The translations under genes and the position numbers were made by a program. A stretch of 64,000 nt of DNA from Clostridiales bacterium (lineage in GTDB: Bacteria; Bacillota; Clostridia; Oscillospirales; Oscillospiraceae): positions 1 through 64,000 of the forward strand of contig JALERU010000049.1 in the NCBI GenBank assembly GCA_022764045.1, written 5' to 3'. The notes beneath the pieces were generated by a model that worked only from the letters and a program-made list of their open reading frames with translations, ran no database searches and was not told the origin of the DNA. How positions within the stretch are numbered: position 1 is the first letter of the stretch; the number at the start of each line of letters is the position of its first letter. Below, in pieces: positions 39,201-45,313 of the stretch.

Positions 39201-41547
39201 TCGCGTCGGTGAAGGCATCGTCCAGGTTGTCGTAGATGCGGTAGTAGGTTTTGGTTACATTCTCGCTTCCTACTGTCTCCTCAACCTCCACCGGCGTGCC
39301 GTTGCGGATCCAGTATTGCTTGGTCTCTTTGTACTCCTGGAGGGTCAGGTAGCCGCTGACGTTGTCCTCTGCTCCCGGTTGCGTGGCTTTCAGATACCAC
39401 TGGGTGCTGTCCAGGCCAAATTTGTTTTCCTGGATGTCGAGGGTTTTGTCCTCGTCTTTGGAGAACTCTACGATCTTTCGGCCTTCGCTGGCATGATCAT
39501 ATTGTGTACTTCCTCCCGTAGTTTTCCAGAAGTCCTCTGAAAACTCAAAGATGCCCACGGTGCCAATATAGGCTTTGTCCAGTTCTCCGCTTACCAGAAC
39601 AGGGATTTGATCGTTCATCACGTTTTCAAAATATACCGTGTTCTGGGTGTCAATTCGCGCTCCTCCCGACATGGTCAGCAGGTGGTGTTTACTTTGAACA
39701 GTCCCCTCATTTTTGCCTACTTTGTTTACAATATACATACCGCCGCCCTTTTTATAAGCGGTGTTGCCGGTCATCACAAAGTTACCTGACAGAGTCGCTT
39801 CCGTATTCGCTTTGTCGGGTGCTTTCTCCTCGTTTCCATCTGCGTAAATGGCTGTGCCGCCGCCGTTGACCGCTTTGTTCTGCTGGATAGTGCCTCCGGA
39901 CAGCTTCAGATGCGCGCCCTTTGTATAGGCACCTGATCCGGCGCAGATACCGCCGCCATAGCCGCCGTAATTTGTTTGATTCGTGGTAACCATTGCCTCG
40001 TTGTAGGCAATGGTGCCGCCGAACATAGATACCGAAGCAGCGGACAATCCATCGCTATTCTCATTTGTTTCTCCATAGCTTGCCGCAATACCGACACCGC
40101 CACCATAGCCTGCGGTGTTGCTGCTGATCTCACCGCCGTGGATGTTGATCTTTCCGTTCCAGGCCACCACACCGCCGCCATAGCCGCCGGCGAAATTGTG
40201 ATGAATTTTTCCGCTATACAAGTCCAAAACGGAACCGCAGCGCACCATGATGCCGCCGCCGTCTCCTGCTCCGTTTCCATCATTTTTGAGCCCTGCGTGG
40301 TTATCAGAAACCTCTCCGCCATACATCGTCATAGACGCATAATCTAAGGCCACACCGCCGCCATCCGCAGCGCCTATATAACCATATGCAGCATTGTTTT
40401 CGATGCATCCGCCATACATTACAGCTTCAGCTTTGTTTTTATTAGCTAGTTTATTTATATCATTATTATCATCATAATCATATGTCCAACTTACTTTACT
40501 GTTGCCAATGTAAACTGCACCCATGCCACGGTCAGTATTAGTGCTAGCATCAGCTTTTGTCGCACACTTCGTAACCATACCGCCGTACATATTCAGCTTG
40601 GAACCAGCTTCGCTATAAATGGCGCTGCCAAAATTTCCTTGTTTATCGTTGTTTTGCAGCGTTACGCCATTCCAGAGATTCAGTGTGCCGGTGCTCTTGA
40701 TGAGGGATGCGGTTGCTCCGACGCCCGTGTTGGAAAAAATGAAATGTTTATTGTTATCATCATAAAAAACAATGGTATTTTCATTAAAAGAGGACTTGCT
40801 CGGAGTATACTCACTTCCTTTTTGCCACACCGCGCCGCCGTCGATGACCAGATTACCACCGGACTGGGTTACTTCATAATTCCCCTTCTGCAGGGCTTCC
40901 TCGTCTTTTGTGCTGATTGTGCCGTCGCCCAAGATAAGCTGGCCGGGGTTGGTCACATTGAACAGAACGCCATCCGCATATTTGCTGTCCCGTTTCAGGG
41001 TAATGGTCTTGTCTTTTTCCACAGAGATATGAATGGTACGGCTAATCTCAATCGTTTTATCCCAAGTCCATGTCTCTTTACCATCATCTTGATCCGTGGT
41101 CAGCACAATATCCGTCACGTTGTTGTTTCCAACAGCTGCCGCAAGACCTGTAAAGCTCTTTACCTTAACAGCAGAATCCACCTCAGCCTGTCTCGTCTTC
41201 CCCTGGGGCTGGGCGGACGCAGGCTCCGCCGGGGTGCTCTCCTCCGTTTGGGCGGGGGCTGCTCCCGCCGCTTCCTCCTGGGCGGGAACGGTCCCTTCAT
41301 CCGTCTCCGGTGCAGGGGTTTCGCCGCTCTCTTCCTGGGTCTCCTCAGGGGCCGCCGGGTCCGCCGCAACAGGCCAATCCGCCGCCAAGCTTGCCTGACA
41401 ACCCTTATGGGCCGCAATCGCGCCGGAAGCTTCTCCCCCTGTGCTGGCCCCCGTGTCTGTATCCCCGCCCGTGGCCCAGGCCGTTGACGGCAGCAGGGAC
41501 GAAACCATACACGCCGCAAGCAACAAGGAAACAAAACGTCTTTTCAT
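27235..41547 (-). CDS. Giant secreted S-layer-homology-anchored surface protein (beta-helix, MBG-like and InlB/Flg_new-type repeats)
   Basis: ~4,770 aa; signal peptide MKRRFVSLLLAACMVSSLLPSTAWA; many GGG-rich beta-helix repeats; MBG-like VKVYGENDPEYSYEV and SKIYGDDIPTFTYE; repeated YxxNGG...GYTFxGW...F..TGDTTLxAxW units; three C-terminal SLH repeats (FGYPNGTFGPERSITRAEVAQM etc.). RBS AAGGAGGG at ATG 41547. Confidence 0.9.
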   Translation of the reverse strand: MKRRFVSLLLAACMVSSLLPSTAWATGGDTDTGASTGGEASGAIAAHKGCQASLAADWPVAADPAAPEETQEESGETPAPETDEGTVPAQEEAAGAAPAQTEESTPAEPASAQPQGKTRQAEVDSAVKVKSFTGLAAAVGNNNVTDIVLTTDQDDGKETWTWDKTIEISRTIHISVEKDKTITLKRDSKYADGVLFNVTNPGQLILGDGTISTKDEEALQKGNYEVTQSGGNLVIDGGAVWQKGSEYTPSKSSFNENTIVFYDDNNKHFIFSNTGVGATASLIKSTGTLNLWNGVTLQNNDKQGNFGSAIYSEAGSKLNMYGGMVTKCATKADASTNTDRGMGAVYIGNSKVSWTYDYDDNNDINKLANKNKAEAVMYGGCIENNAAYGYIGAADGGGVALDYASMTMYGGEVSDNHAGLKNDGNGAGDGGGIMVRCGSVLDLYSGKIHHNFAGGYGGGVVAWNGKINIHGGEISSNTAGYGGGVGIAASYGETNENSDGLSAASVSMFGGTIAYNEAMVTTNQTNYGGYGGGICAGSGAYTKGAHLKLSGGTIQQNKAVNGGGTAIYADGNEEKAPDKANTEATLSGNFVMTGNTAYKKGGGMYIVNKVGKNEGTVQSKHHLLTMSGGARIDTQNTVYFENVMNDQIPVLVSGELDKAYIGTVGIFEFSEDFWKTTGGSTQYDHASEGRKIVEFSKDEDKTLDIQENKFGLDSTQWYLKATQPGAEDNVSGYLTLQEYKETKQYWIRNGTPVEVEETVGSENVTKTYYRIYDNLDDAFTDAKDGDTLYIFYNATMMDSAVLGKNGAKEITLLAESTSSAGVASSMSGGTCYFDQQHKDEHGYYVMSGDFLVESGDDSNKVESNGETYYKTSYNYNVRNDYTITLSSALELNKETGTEPATDTSAAIVVKNGSTLHFGQETQLGMGYGSLVFDGNYSYPVDGPMLKVEKDASATIHSGVTLTKHTNKSTTTPGTVYNQGTFTMMDGATISKGVSPLAGAVYNKGIFNMKGGALTDNTGAMPRYDKTKQMKAIEEGKDPLYHGQPKYYYGAGAVNVESGTFKMTGGTISGNRGEWGAVAGLGGELNLTGGTISGNAAVQGNGAATKNKAYDLTISGYSESEPTSTGCDNPGCGGGLYLAKDVKAKLGGVTITKNWSQANGGGLAQYGGKVTFTGPTAITNNTAGELTAGTILKGMGGGIFTSGNVNTNNALEIGNQLTLTGNKATIGGGLAAMGAADKKVTVTISSDVAGNTAVYGGGIYAGAYSEVTLESADLQDNTATYGGGAYIDCVKTTTTDTDQKTGVIDPKDEDLGTDVAGSFGKLTLKNARINNNHLTSGDNDTINGFGGGVYNRGTLLLDQGAYASGNDRLYLEQGHVVELTAAYKGTNQTPENKLTINSRETALGTNIIQMASKDQYAILLTQDNEKTAHYRGFPMALSSAQGETNIIELNYYTITYYDRLKEADELGSHHVTDMVVPGQNYTILGWDTANQLKDEDGKTGVLQIEPGKSLGRWLMAEVDNGNVTLAPNSGSLTAGSTYNESKNLTLVADFTTNNYLAVTLNELDGAVEDGNPVKSEIGSVKLSADGLTSSSDGQQSYFSTGMKMSLNLNPVTDDKGHQKGILKSLTIYKSDRSAVNSNPDQEKGERVFGQFIYKPMADATFEKITLNGNLEYPTTGIPTGWKYRDGVTENDLTGKLGYDTTTDVLTYTGGTDNILIVAKFAPPAVELKMTAKDGENKTDPVLTEYYDTMDHAFIRMANVMNAETGEYAKKDWDTCTITPLTAGENNTVHYYGNTGVTMGFARLPDNANVIFDLNNFTLDLQGMPQQTLSNYHLTLKNGTVTGGVAAAAAGADPTSQFVVSNSGKLTLNEATLNVNGNYAVTVNATTATNGGTLEMDKDSHAGKVLLADGNACITALEHKAWPEYDASAEGDDLAATIYTDLGSLVSENKYTERRVIQGDVERAASTTGHNLRSHFALADSVTTDKSNYTNDGDDAPNWFIGTDGYLYPRVKDVIPRLVCTEHSKDGNATDENIRTEKPTDGTNNKQDMEKDTYYPIYYIYERAYGYDNKTHPLAIDTVLKDAYGNPVNNANGVVTVTMAQVVDGVKNRVLTARVQFNGEAKLYRYTGTDANPVFPASDDHIYYLTSSFTGGDEYAASYADYWKVNDKYRADNSASSISGLSELTIHRKKVSDESVVITSVTPDTASYIGPKGQEGGNTSRGGTVRVRDNHTNLNLTSGDDLQVYYRKLTTQGTEGNKAGEIGGTTYYYADETYYTATGSWYGVELDGKKPSVQKIDGQGVGTYSVEVAAIEGQSVNYTGVSGWKGQLFTITPYTGRLNPEMTNNVVIQNVETDSDAVKAAILKLIKGEKADDGLKITDIYGNKLGTNNVTYTFVPADSNAKVGDNGLPCAEGLYTIEIHPYDGKNSTNATTALGIDLAADPNYSATATGHQALLITEKPLTMAIQTKNGEDAEWGTDPLNVPYNGNIYVDGDVKMYDETFEGSTGNSLRVVKKSESGDSTPERLNAAQYTLQVGLPDDPARDAGRHVLVATDGTGKYVAIGAIRIGQNEIDIVKVEPENGAIYTGKRIDPKLTVKGSGGKILVEGRDYTVSIYREVKPATGSTTTEPELVATNLILNADTYRIVVAGKGNYSGTDSIPFTVHPKSLDNKDVEEIVDHPKVVIDVSTYNLGITRPRAVLTYNGMMLSPGGDYEQIFLTEDGKPGSENNPDQITFNGQGNYTGTKTVEVKTVTLPNGDLKIEDSNNEYVYQATDLFGYLNFQDLNIEEVKREANRLEPSFDNYEVKIASLEDYYKTSDGDDSTLVPAKYKILDMGGYVVKMTQEKDPNKFGYFFMRVTPRPVTVTVKDNSKIYGDDIPTFTYETNLSTLVGENERDGAAGEIGESGFFLYDEEKPENYPTGTLYRAEGEDVGNYYYSLNTFTAGPNYILTVSSDTMFSIHPKSLCEVEDDDPKPEQPADGIKVTCKNQVEYTGYPVTPLESLTFQAPLASLGTQTLHESRDYTLTYYRNNGTTETPNWSQLSAAPIAVGEYKVVITGMGNYTNQLEQTFSVVTAGKTLQVEIPDNQVTYKADAYRPKVTVKTEGGAALNSNNYSMTYSYTDTTGKTVTESETFASASTEFINAGTYTIHVNGTGNYAGAFGEATFTVKAKDLAEGNTDGGTTDVKVDPIAGKTYTGKAITFSGGLNDVTYAGLSTGGLTPHAELTYGTDYNLTYIDNTNAGTATAVLVGAGNYTGSRAVKFEIEPKDIYVAVGNTVKVYGENDPEYSYEVYEKSTEEGGVDDPSEYKPLQGINVTGKPGRVAGENAGTYALNLDEGSTLSAGPNYTIHLKNSELKDNPVLTIQKKAIGTGNQTAAERIVATIAYVEAKDGATWPVPEVTYWKEKGSEKLDPNTHFTVKYYKQDGTEVGPNTAITQDSVGSYYAIVTAKGTNYSKSIKLPFMVVKEGSYLALTANGGGVYNPDGGTATLTAMFGEKDVTSAASYTVICYPTAGSSQTIEVTKTDDIASFKTGDAGTYVIQAEYSDTVGDTPTAAFGSTTVVVTPKTIENSMVSAIPEQPYTGNAVVPKLTIEDGEKTLELGKDYTISVTDNVQPGATAKVTITGMGNYTGTTTKTFQIGPMQYTLKYDANGGNAESLPADAHSQGTFSVASGSGMTHDKSTVGDKEYPVLFVGWSQENDNGKIYKKGDNLPAMIYAGQTLRPEKTLTTLYAIWGYDTDGDGRADVVQSTVKVVYDKGIATGTPPTDDQTYLIGAMATAKDEGSLTYKKDNVEYVFMGWTPTAQAQNGQGEDTVKYAVDNLSDYVKLGSVYATGASFYVGNPSNGAFNLYPVWGADSDNNEVPDFLEGNILLIYDANGGVGAPAAQECKVGDKVILAGAQNDAPTRNGAVFLGWTENPEKLLTTPPKVNHLPGSEYEVKKPDGVTKYTTLYALWAKDENGNGKPDYEEARYTVTYEANGGQDGPTDNGQYLPDTTVTVLKGPTRDGYTFAGWKLNDTTYQPGQTFTITGDTTLTAVWTEIGKVKVTYHLSDSTTEESEPVERGNPVELRSSEGLTKEGYTFLGWTPGEKEKIFNTAEDIGDGDLGHLYQPGESLTLTDNVDLSPLWVKNELLLTHRLLSYRANGGEDSKIASTAFLLGKDATHTIVTDEPTREGYTFDGWKIDGEDTVYGKNGTKTYTVGDANVTFMAQWTANKTFTVTYKANGAEGVTVPTDNTAYQKDATVTVKNGLTREDYTFNGWNTQADGKGTLYQPGATFTITGDTTLYAMWTANVAHTVTYDLNGGTGTAPVDNNTYSPGKTVKVLEGKDLTKEGAQFAGWSTVEYKDTLTDLSQVKILYGKDGTFLMGSEDVKLFAVWATPEAMSVFYKMNFDFTVAGSSTRDQIATLPSEMFFKPSSTVNIKALQPYDLKDGYVFCGWSENKDSTTTIQDPNITITKDTTLYAVFATKTCQVYTQAGTGGSITPSATVAHGSDFTVTVTVNSGYQLDKVTVNGAEVTLDSTNSYTITKITKDTYVMVTFTKISSSKPTPTPDPDPKPVTPDDTGVSSILNTKDHDPFLFGYPNGTFGPERSITRAEVAQMFYNLLLKKDVPITVQFEDVPENAWYAQAVNTLASMGMINGVGSDRYEPERAITRAEFSAIATRFGKKTTAAKTTFVDVPESHWAYQYINVVASYGWVSGYGGNLFGPDDLITRAQAATMTNRMLGRLCDNDAIDRGEGRVFPDVTNAHWAWYQIAEATTEHDFTINKDYTAETWKK

Positions 41548-41620
41548 AAAATAGCCCTCCTTCAAATCGTCGATCAGATGCAAAATACTCTCTTTCTATT
41601 CCGGCGCGTTAGGAACACAA

Positions 41621-41663
41621 ATTCTGTCCCAGAATGGGACAGAATAAAGGGGTACCCCTTTAT
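41621..41663 (-). promoter_or_regulatory. Two adjacent palindromes in the leader of the giant surface-protein gene
   Basis: ATTCTGTCCC-AGAAT-GGGACAGAAT (41621-41645) and perfect 20-bp ATAAAGGGGTACCCCTTTAT (41644-41663). Confidence 0.7.
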
Positions 41664-41738
41664 CGCGCGCAACATCCCCATGTGCCGTTGTTTCCGGCCC
41701 ATGGGCAGATCTCACCACTGATATATTGTTGATGCTTT

Positions 41739-41767
41739 AGTATATCATTCTCACACTTCCATTGCAA
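41739..41767 (-). promoter_or_regulatory. Sigma-A-type promoter of the giant surface-protein gene
   Basis: Minus strand TTGCAA - 17 nt - TATACT. Confidence 0.65.
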
Positions 41768-42006
41768 GAAAATTGTCTTTTTCGCTGTTTTTTCACCTAG
41801 TACCACCGAAAATTTAGTGTGGATTCCCTATCATTCCGCCCAAAGGCGGCCCATTGGCACACTCTCACACAGTACTTTATCATTTTATTCCTTATTGGGA
41901 AAGATGCAAGGGTTTGTGAAAATTTTGTGTGTTTTTGTGCAACTTGTGACGGAGGGCGGGGGTCATGTTGTTTCCCGCCTGGCCTCACACATTCCCGAAA
42001 ACGCCA

Positions 42007-42043
42007 AAAGGCCGGGAGAACGGTTTGTCCTCCCGACCCTTTT
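42007..42043. terminator. Terminator downstream of cbiL/cobI
   Basis: AAAAGGCCGGGAG...CTCCCGACCCTTTT. Confidence 0.75.
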
Positions 42044-42047
42044 CTTC

Positions 42048-42734
42048 TTATGGCTTTTCCCTGGAAATGATCAGCGAAAAGTATCCCGCGTCGTCGGGGA
42101 TCTCTTCCACGCTGTGGTAGAGCCGTTCTGTCTCCATGCCGCAGTTCTCCACGGCCTTCCCCTGGCGCCCCCTCCGGCGGAGAAGGTCCTTTACCTCCCC
42201 CATGCGGCTGGCCGATTTCATCAGTACATAGGTCCCCGGTTCCTCCAAGGAAGGCTGGGCCTGATGGGCCGCCGGGATCACATGGAGGGGCTCGTCCCAC
42301 GCCGCCAGGGGCAGGCCCAGCCGGGCCGCCGCCGCGCAGAAAGAGGGGATGCCGCTGACCAGCTCCACCGGATAGCCGTCCGCCTCCAGGATTTTCTGGA
42401 GGTAGGAAAAGGTGCAATAGATCGTAGGGTCTCCCAGGGTCAGGTAAACCACGTTTTTCCCCTGGTCCAAATAGGCCTCTAAGATCTTGGCTCCGGCCTG
42501 GTGGGCCCGGGCCATGGCTGCCCGGTCCTTGACCATGGGCGTATCCATGGGGACCAGGGTTTTCTCCGCCAGCTCCGGGACGTTTTTCCGCGCAATCTGA
42601 TAGGCCACCGACTCTTCCGGCTCCCGACTGGGCACCGCGATGATCTCGTTCTCCCGAATCAGGCGGATGGCTTTCAGCGTCATCAGCTCAGGGTCCCCCG
42701 GGCCCACCCCAACACCATAGGCAATTCCCCCCAT
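42048..42734 (-). CDS. cbiL: Precorrin-2 / cobalt-factor II C20-methyltransferase
   Basis: GVGVGPGDPELMTLKAIRLIRENEIIAVPSR; LTLGDPTIYCTFSYL; ELVSGIPSFCAAAARLGLPLA. Confidence 0.95.
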   Translation of the reverse strand: MGGIAYGVGVGPGDPELMTLKAIRLIRENEIIAVPSREPEESVAYQIARKNVPELAEKTLVPMDTPMVKDRAAMARAHQAGAKILEAYLDQGKNVVYLTLGDPTIYCTFSYLQKILEADGYPVELVSGIPSFCAAAARLGLPLAAWDEPLHVIPAAHQAQPSLEEPGTYVLMKSASRMGEVKDLLRRRGRQGKAVENCGMETERLYHSVEEIPDDAGYFSLIISREKP

Positions 42735-42940
42735 GGCCGCTCTCCCCTTTCCGTGTTCCTGCCCTTGGGCAGGTTTGCTCCCTTGATTATATTGGGTCTC
42801 TTCCAAAAAGGCAAGAGGCGGAATATGACAGAAAATTCCTACCGGCACCGTCGCCATGCGCAAATCCTTTATATTAGGATTTGAAGGCATGGGGCTCTGG
42901 TTTTGGAAAAATTCCTCTGGTAAATTGTCTCCTGTTATGG

Positions 42941-43058
42941 TATGATGTTTGCGACTGGTTTCCACACCCCGGTCCAACCGGCGAGGACAGGCTGCTTGCC
43001 CCTCGCCGCTGTGCGGTTCGCGCGCCGTACTCTAAATACGAAAATGGAGGCAACGACT
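42941..43058 (+). promoter_or_regulatory. queT leader with extended -10 promoter; candidate preQ1 (class III-like) riboswitch
   Basis: TGGTATGAT at 42938-42946; ~110-nt GC-rich structured leader GCGACTGGTTTCCACACCCCGGTCCAACCGGCGAGGACAGGC...AAAATGGAGGC ending at the queT RBS. Confidence 0.4.
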
Positions 43059-43061
43059 TTT

Positions 43062-43598
43062 ATGCGCTCAAAAACTCATCTGCTGGCCCTGAACGGGGTC
43101 ATTGCTGCGGCTTACGCCGCCCTGACCTTGGTGGCATCCGCCATGAACCTGGCCTACGGGCCGGTGCAGTTTCGGTTTTCCGAAGCTCTCACCGTGCTCC
43201 CCTTCCTTTTCCCCGGCACCTGGCCGGGTCTTTTTGTGGGCTGCCTGGTGGCGAACCTGCTGAGCCCTTACGGCCCCTTGGATATCGTCATCGGCTCCTT
43301 GGCTACCTTTTTGGCCGCTCTGCTCACCCAGAAGACCAACCATCCCTGGCTGGCTCCCCTGCCCCCCGTGCTGTGCAACATGGTGCTGGTGGGCGGCATG
43401 CTGGCCTGGTACGAGGTGGGCTTCTCCGCCCAGTTCCTCCCCCTCTTTGCCGTCAACGCCCTGTGGGTTGGCATTGGCGAGGCTGTGGTGTGCTATGTGC
43501 TGGGGATTCTGCTCATTCGGGCGGTTCCCAAGGTCTCTTACCTCCGCCAGTTTGTTCCAGAGGCGCGCCGGGGGCTTCGGCCGTCTCGTGTGGCGTGA
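43062..43598 (+). CDS. queT: QueT-family queuosine-precursor transporter
   Basis: ALNGVIAAAYAALTLVASAMNLAYGPVQFRFSEALTVLPFLFPGTWPGLFVGCLVANLLSPYGPLDIVIGSLATFLAAL; RBS TGGAGG before ATG 43062. Confidence 0.93.
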   Translation: MRSKTHLLALNGVIAAAYAALTLVASAMNLAYGPVQFRFSEALTVLPFLFPGTWPGLFVGCLVANLLSPYGPLDIVIGSLATFLAALLTQKTNHPWLAPLPPVLCNMVLVGGMLAWYEVGFSAQFLPLFAVNALWVGIGEAVVCYVLGILLIRAVPKVSYLRQFVPEARRGLRPSRVA

Positions 43599-43615
43599 GC
43601 ATTCCATCCCAATCA

Positions 43616-43653
43616 AAAAGCAGGTCCCCTTGCGCGAGGGGGACCTGCTTTTT
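43616..43653. terminator. Terminator AAAAGCAGGTCCCC...GGGGGACCTGCTTTTTT
   Basis: Strong stem and T-run between convergent queT and aroK. Confidence 0.9.
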
Positions 43654-44163
43654 TCACCGCTGTTTTTGCTTTTCCAGGGCCCGGAGGACCCGGGCCAGGG
43701 TGTGCTCAATGTCCTGGCCGCCGCAGTCCACTGTGATATGGGCGTATGTTTCATAAAGAGGAACCCGCTCATCATAGAGCATCCGCAGGGTCTGGCCGGG
43801 GCGGAGGACCACCCCCCGGTTTTTCAGGTTCCCCAGCCGCCGGGACAGGGCCCGGTAGCCCAGCTTCAAATAGACCACGGTGCCTAGCTGGCGTAGATGG
43901 GCCATCCCCTGGGGCTCATACACGACGCTGCCGCCGGTGGCAATGACGGAGTGTTCCGCCGCAAGCCCGGCGCAGACCTCACCCTCGATGGCAAGAAAGC
44001 CGTCGATGCCGTGCCGGGCGATGAGCTCCCGCAGCAGGGCACCCTCCCGGTTTTGGATCACAAGGTCGGTGTCCAGAAAGGTCATCCCCAGGCTTTTGGC
44101 CAGCAGGACCCCCAAGGTGCTCTTTCCCACCCCGGGCATGCCGATGAGGATCACATTGTTCAT
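43654..44163 (-). CDS. aroK: Shikimate kinase
   Basis: MNNVILIGMPGVGKSTLGVLLAKSLGMTFLDTDLVIQ...IATGGSVVY. Confidence 0.95.
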   Translation of the reverse strand: MNNVILIGMPGVGKSTLGVLLAKSLGMTFLDTDLVIQNREGALLRELIARHGIDGFLAIEGEVCAGLAAEHSVIATGGSVVYEPQGMAHLRQLGTVVYLKLGYRALSRRLGNLKNRGVVLRPGQTLRMLYDERVPLYETYAHITVDCGGQDIEHTLARVLRALEKQKQR

Positions 44164-44261
44164 GGTGGTCTCCCCTTTTCCAGTTTTTGCTCCCACACCT
44201 TCAGTTGATTGCATCTGCAAACAGATTAGCACAGGTTAACTATAGTATACCACCAGAACCC

Positions 44262-44543
44262 TTAAAAAGGAAGAGGGAAAATTCCCGTGGCCAGCAGCCA
44301 CACCGCCGAGGCAATTCCCCCGCCCACCAGGGCCGAGGCCGCCAGCACCCATCGCCGCCGCCATCTTGCCCGGGGGGAGGTCCGGGTCAGATAGGCGTCG
44401 GCCACCTCCTGGGCCCGTTTCAAAACCTGCTCCTCCGGCGCCCCCTGGGGGACCTCTTCCCGCAGAAGAAAAATCGCCTGCTCAAACCACTTTTTATCCG
44501 GTGACTTCACCACCACCACCCGGCGGGATACCCCTTTCACCAT
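44262..44543 (-). CDS. Hypothetical small protein with one C-terminal TM segment
   Basis: RBS AAAGGAG before second ATG (44543); RRRWVLAASALVGGGIASAVWLLATGIF TM. Confidence 0.6.
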   Translation of the reverse strand: MVKGVSRRVVVVKSPDKKWFEQAIFLLREEVPQGAPEEQVLKRAQEVADAYLTRTSPRARWRRRWVLAASALVGGGIASAVWLLATGIFPLPF

Positions 44544-44641
44544 GGATACCACTCCTTTCCGTTTCTTCCAGTATGGACGGCAGGGCCGGGTTTTATACGG
44601 ATCAGAAAACTGCCCTCTGCTTTTTTCTGGAGGGTGCTCGT

Positions 44642-45313
44642 TTATTGCCAGCCCCGTTTTGTGGGGTCCAGCATGTCGGCAGCCTGATAGATGAGGGCGT
44701 TACAAATGGCGGCGGCCACGTTGCTGCCACCCTTGCGACCCATGGCCAGGATGGCGGGAACCCGGAGGCGGCGGCAGAGAGCCAGCATCTGCTCCTTGGC
44801 TTCCGCCACGTTCACAAAGCCCACAGGCACGCCGATGACCAGAGCCGGGCGGAGGCCCCTTTCCATCTGCCGGGCGATCTCAAACAGGGCGGTGGGGGCG
44901 TTCCCCACAGCCAGAATGGCCCCCGGATGCTCCCGGGCAGCCCGGACCATGGCGGCCACGGCACGGGTGGTGCCCTGCTCTTTGGCCTGTTGGGCCACCG
45001 ACGGGTCGGCCATAAAACAGACCGCCTGGGCGCCCAGCTTTTCCAGCCCCGGTTTGCTGATCCCTGACCGGGCCATGTTGGTGTCGGTGACAATGGGGGT
45101 CCCCCGGCTGAGGGCCTCCGCCCCCAGGCGGACGGCGTCCTCCGTGAAGATTAAGTTCTCCGCGTAATCAAAATCCGCTGTGGTGTGGATCACCCGCTTC
45201 ACCACAGGGGCCTGCTCCGGCTGAAGCTGAATGCCCCGTTGGGTGAGCTCTTGGGTGATGATAGCCATACTGGTGCGCTCAATATCAGCGGGCTTGCTGT
45301 GGATCTGCGTCAT
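44642..45313 (-). CDS. cbiC: Precorrin-8X / cobalt-precorrin-8 methylmutase
   Basis: VVKRVIHTTADFDYAENLIFTEDAV; IVTDTNMARSGISK; GNAPTALFEI. Confidence 0.97.
   Translation of the reverse strand: MTQIHSKPADIERTSMAIITQELTQRGIQLQPEQAPVVKRVIHTTADFDYAENLIFTEDAVRLGAEALSRGTPIVTDTNMARSGISKPGLEKLGAQAVCFMADPSVAQQAKEQGTTRAVAAMVRAAREHPGAILAVGNAPTALFEIARQMERGLRPALVIGVPVGFVNVAEAKEQMLALCRRLRVPAILAMGRKGGSNVAAAICNALIYQAADMLDPTKRGWQ

Noticed and set aside
27235-41547. Repeated motifs as a possible CRISPR array or tandem-repeat locus
   Set aside because: Repeats are protein-level, irregular in length and in frame with a continuous ORF; no short identical DNA repeats with regular spacers.
41797-42417. 206-aa minus-strand ORF and 221-aa plus-strand ORF near 41.8-42.5 kb
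   Set aside because: Mostly overlap cbiL in other frames and a noncoding, terminator-containing gap.
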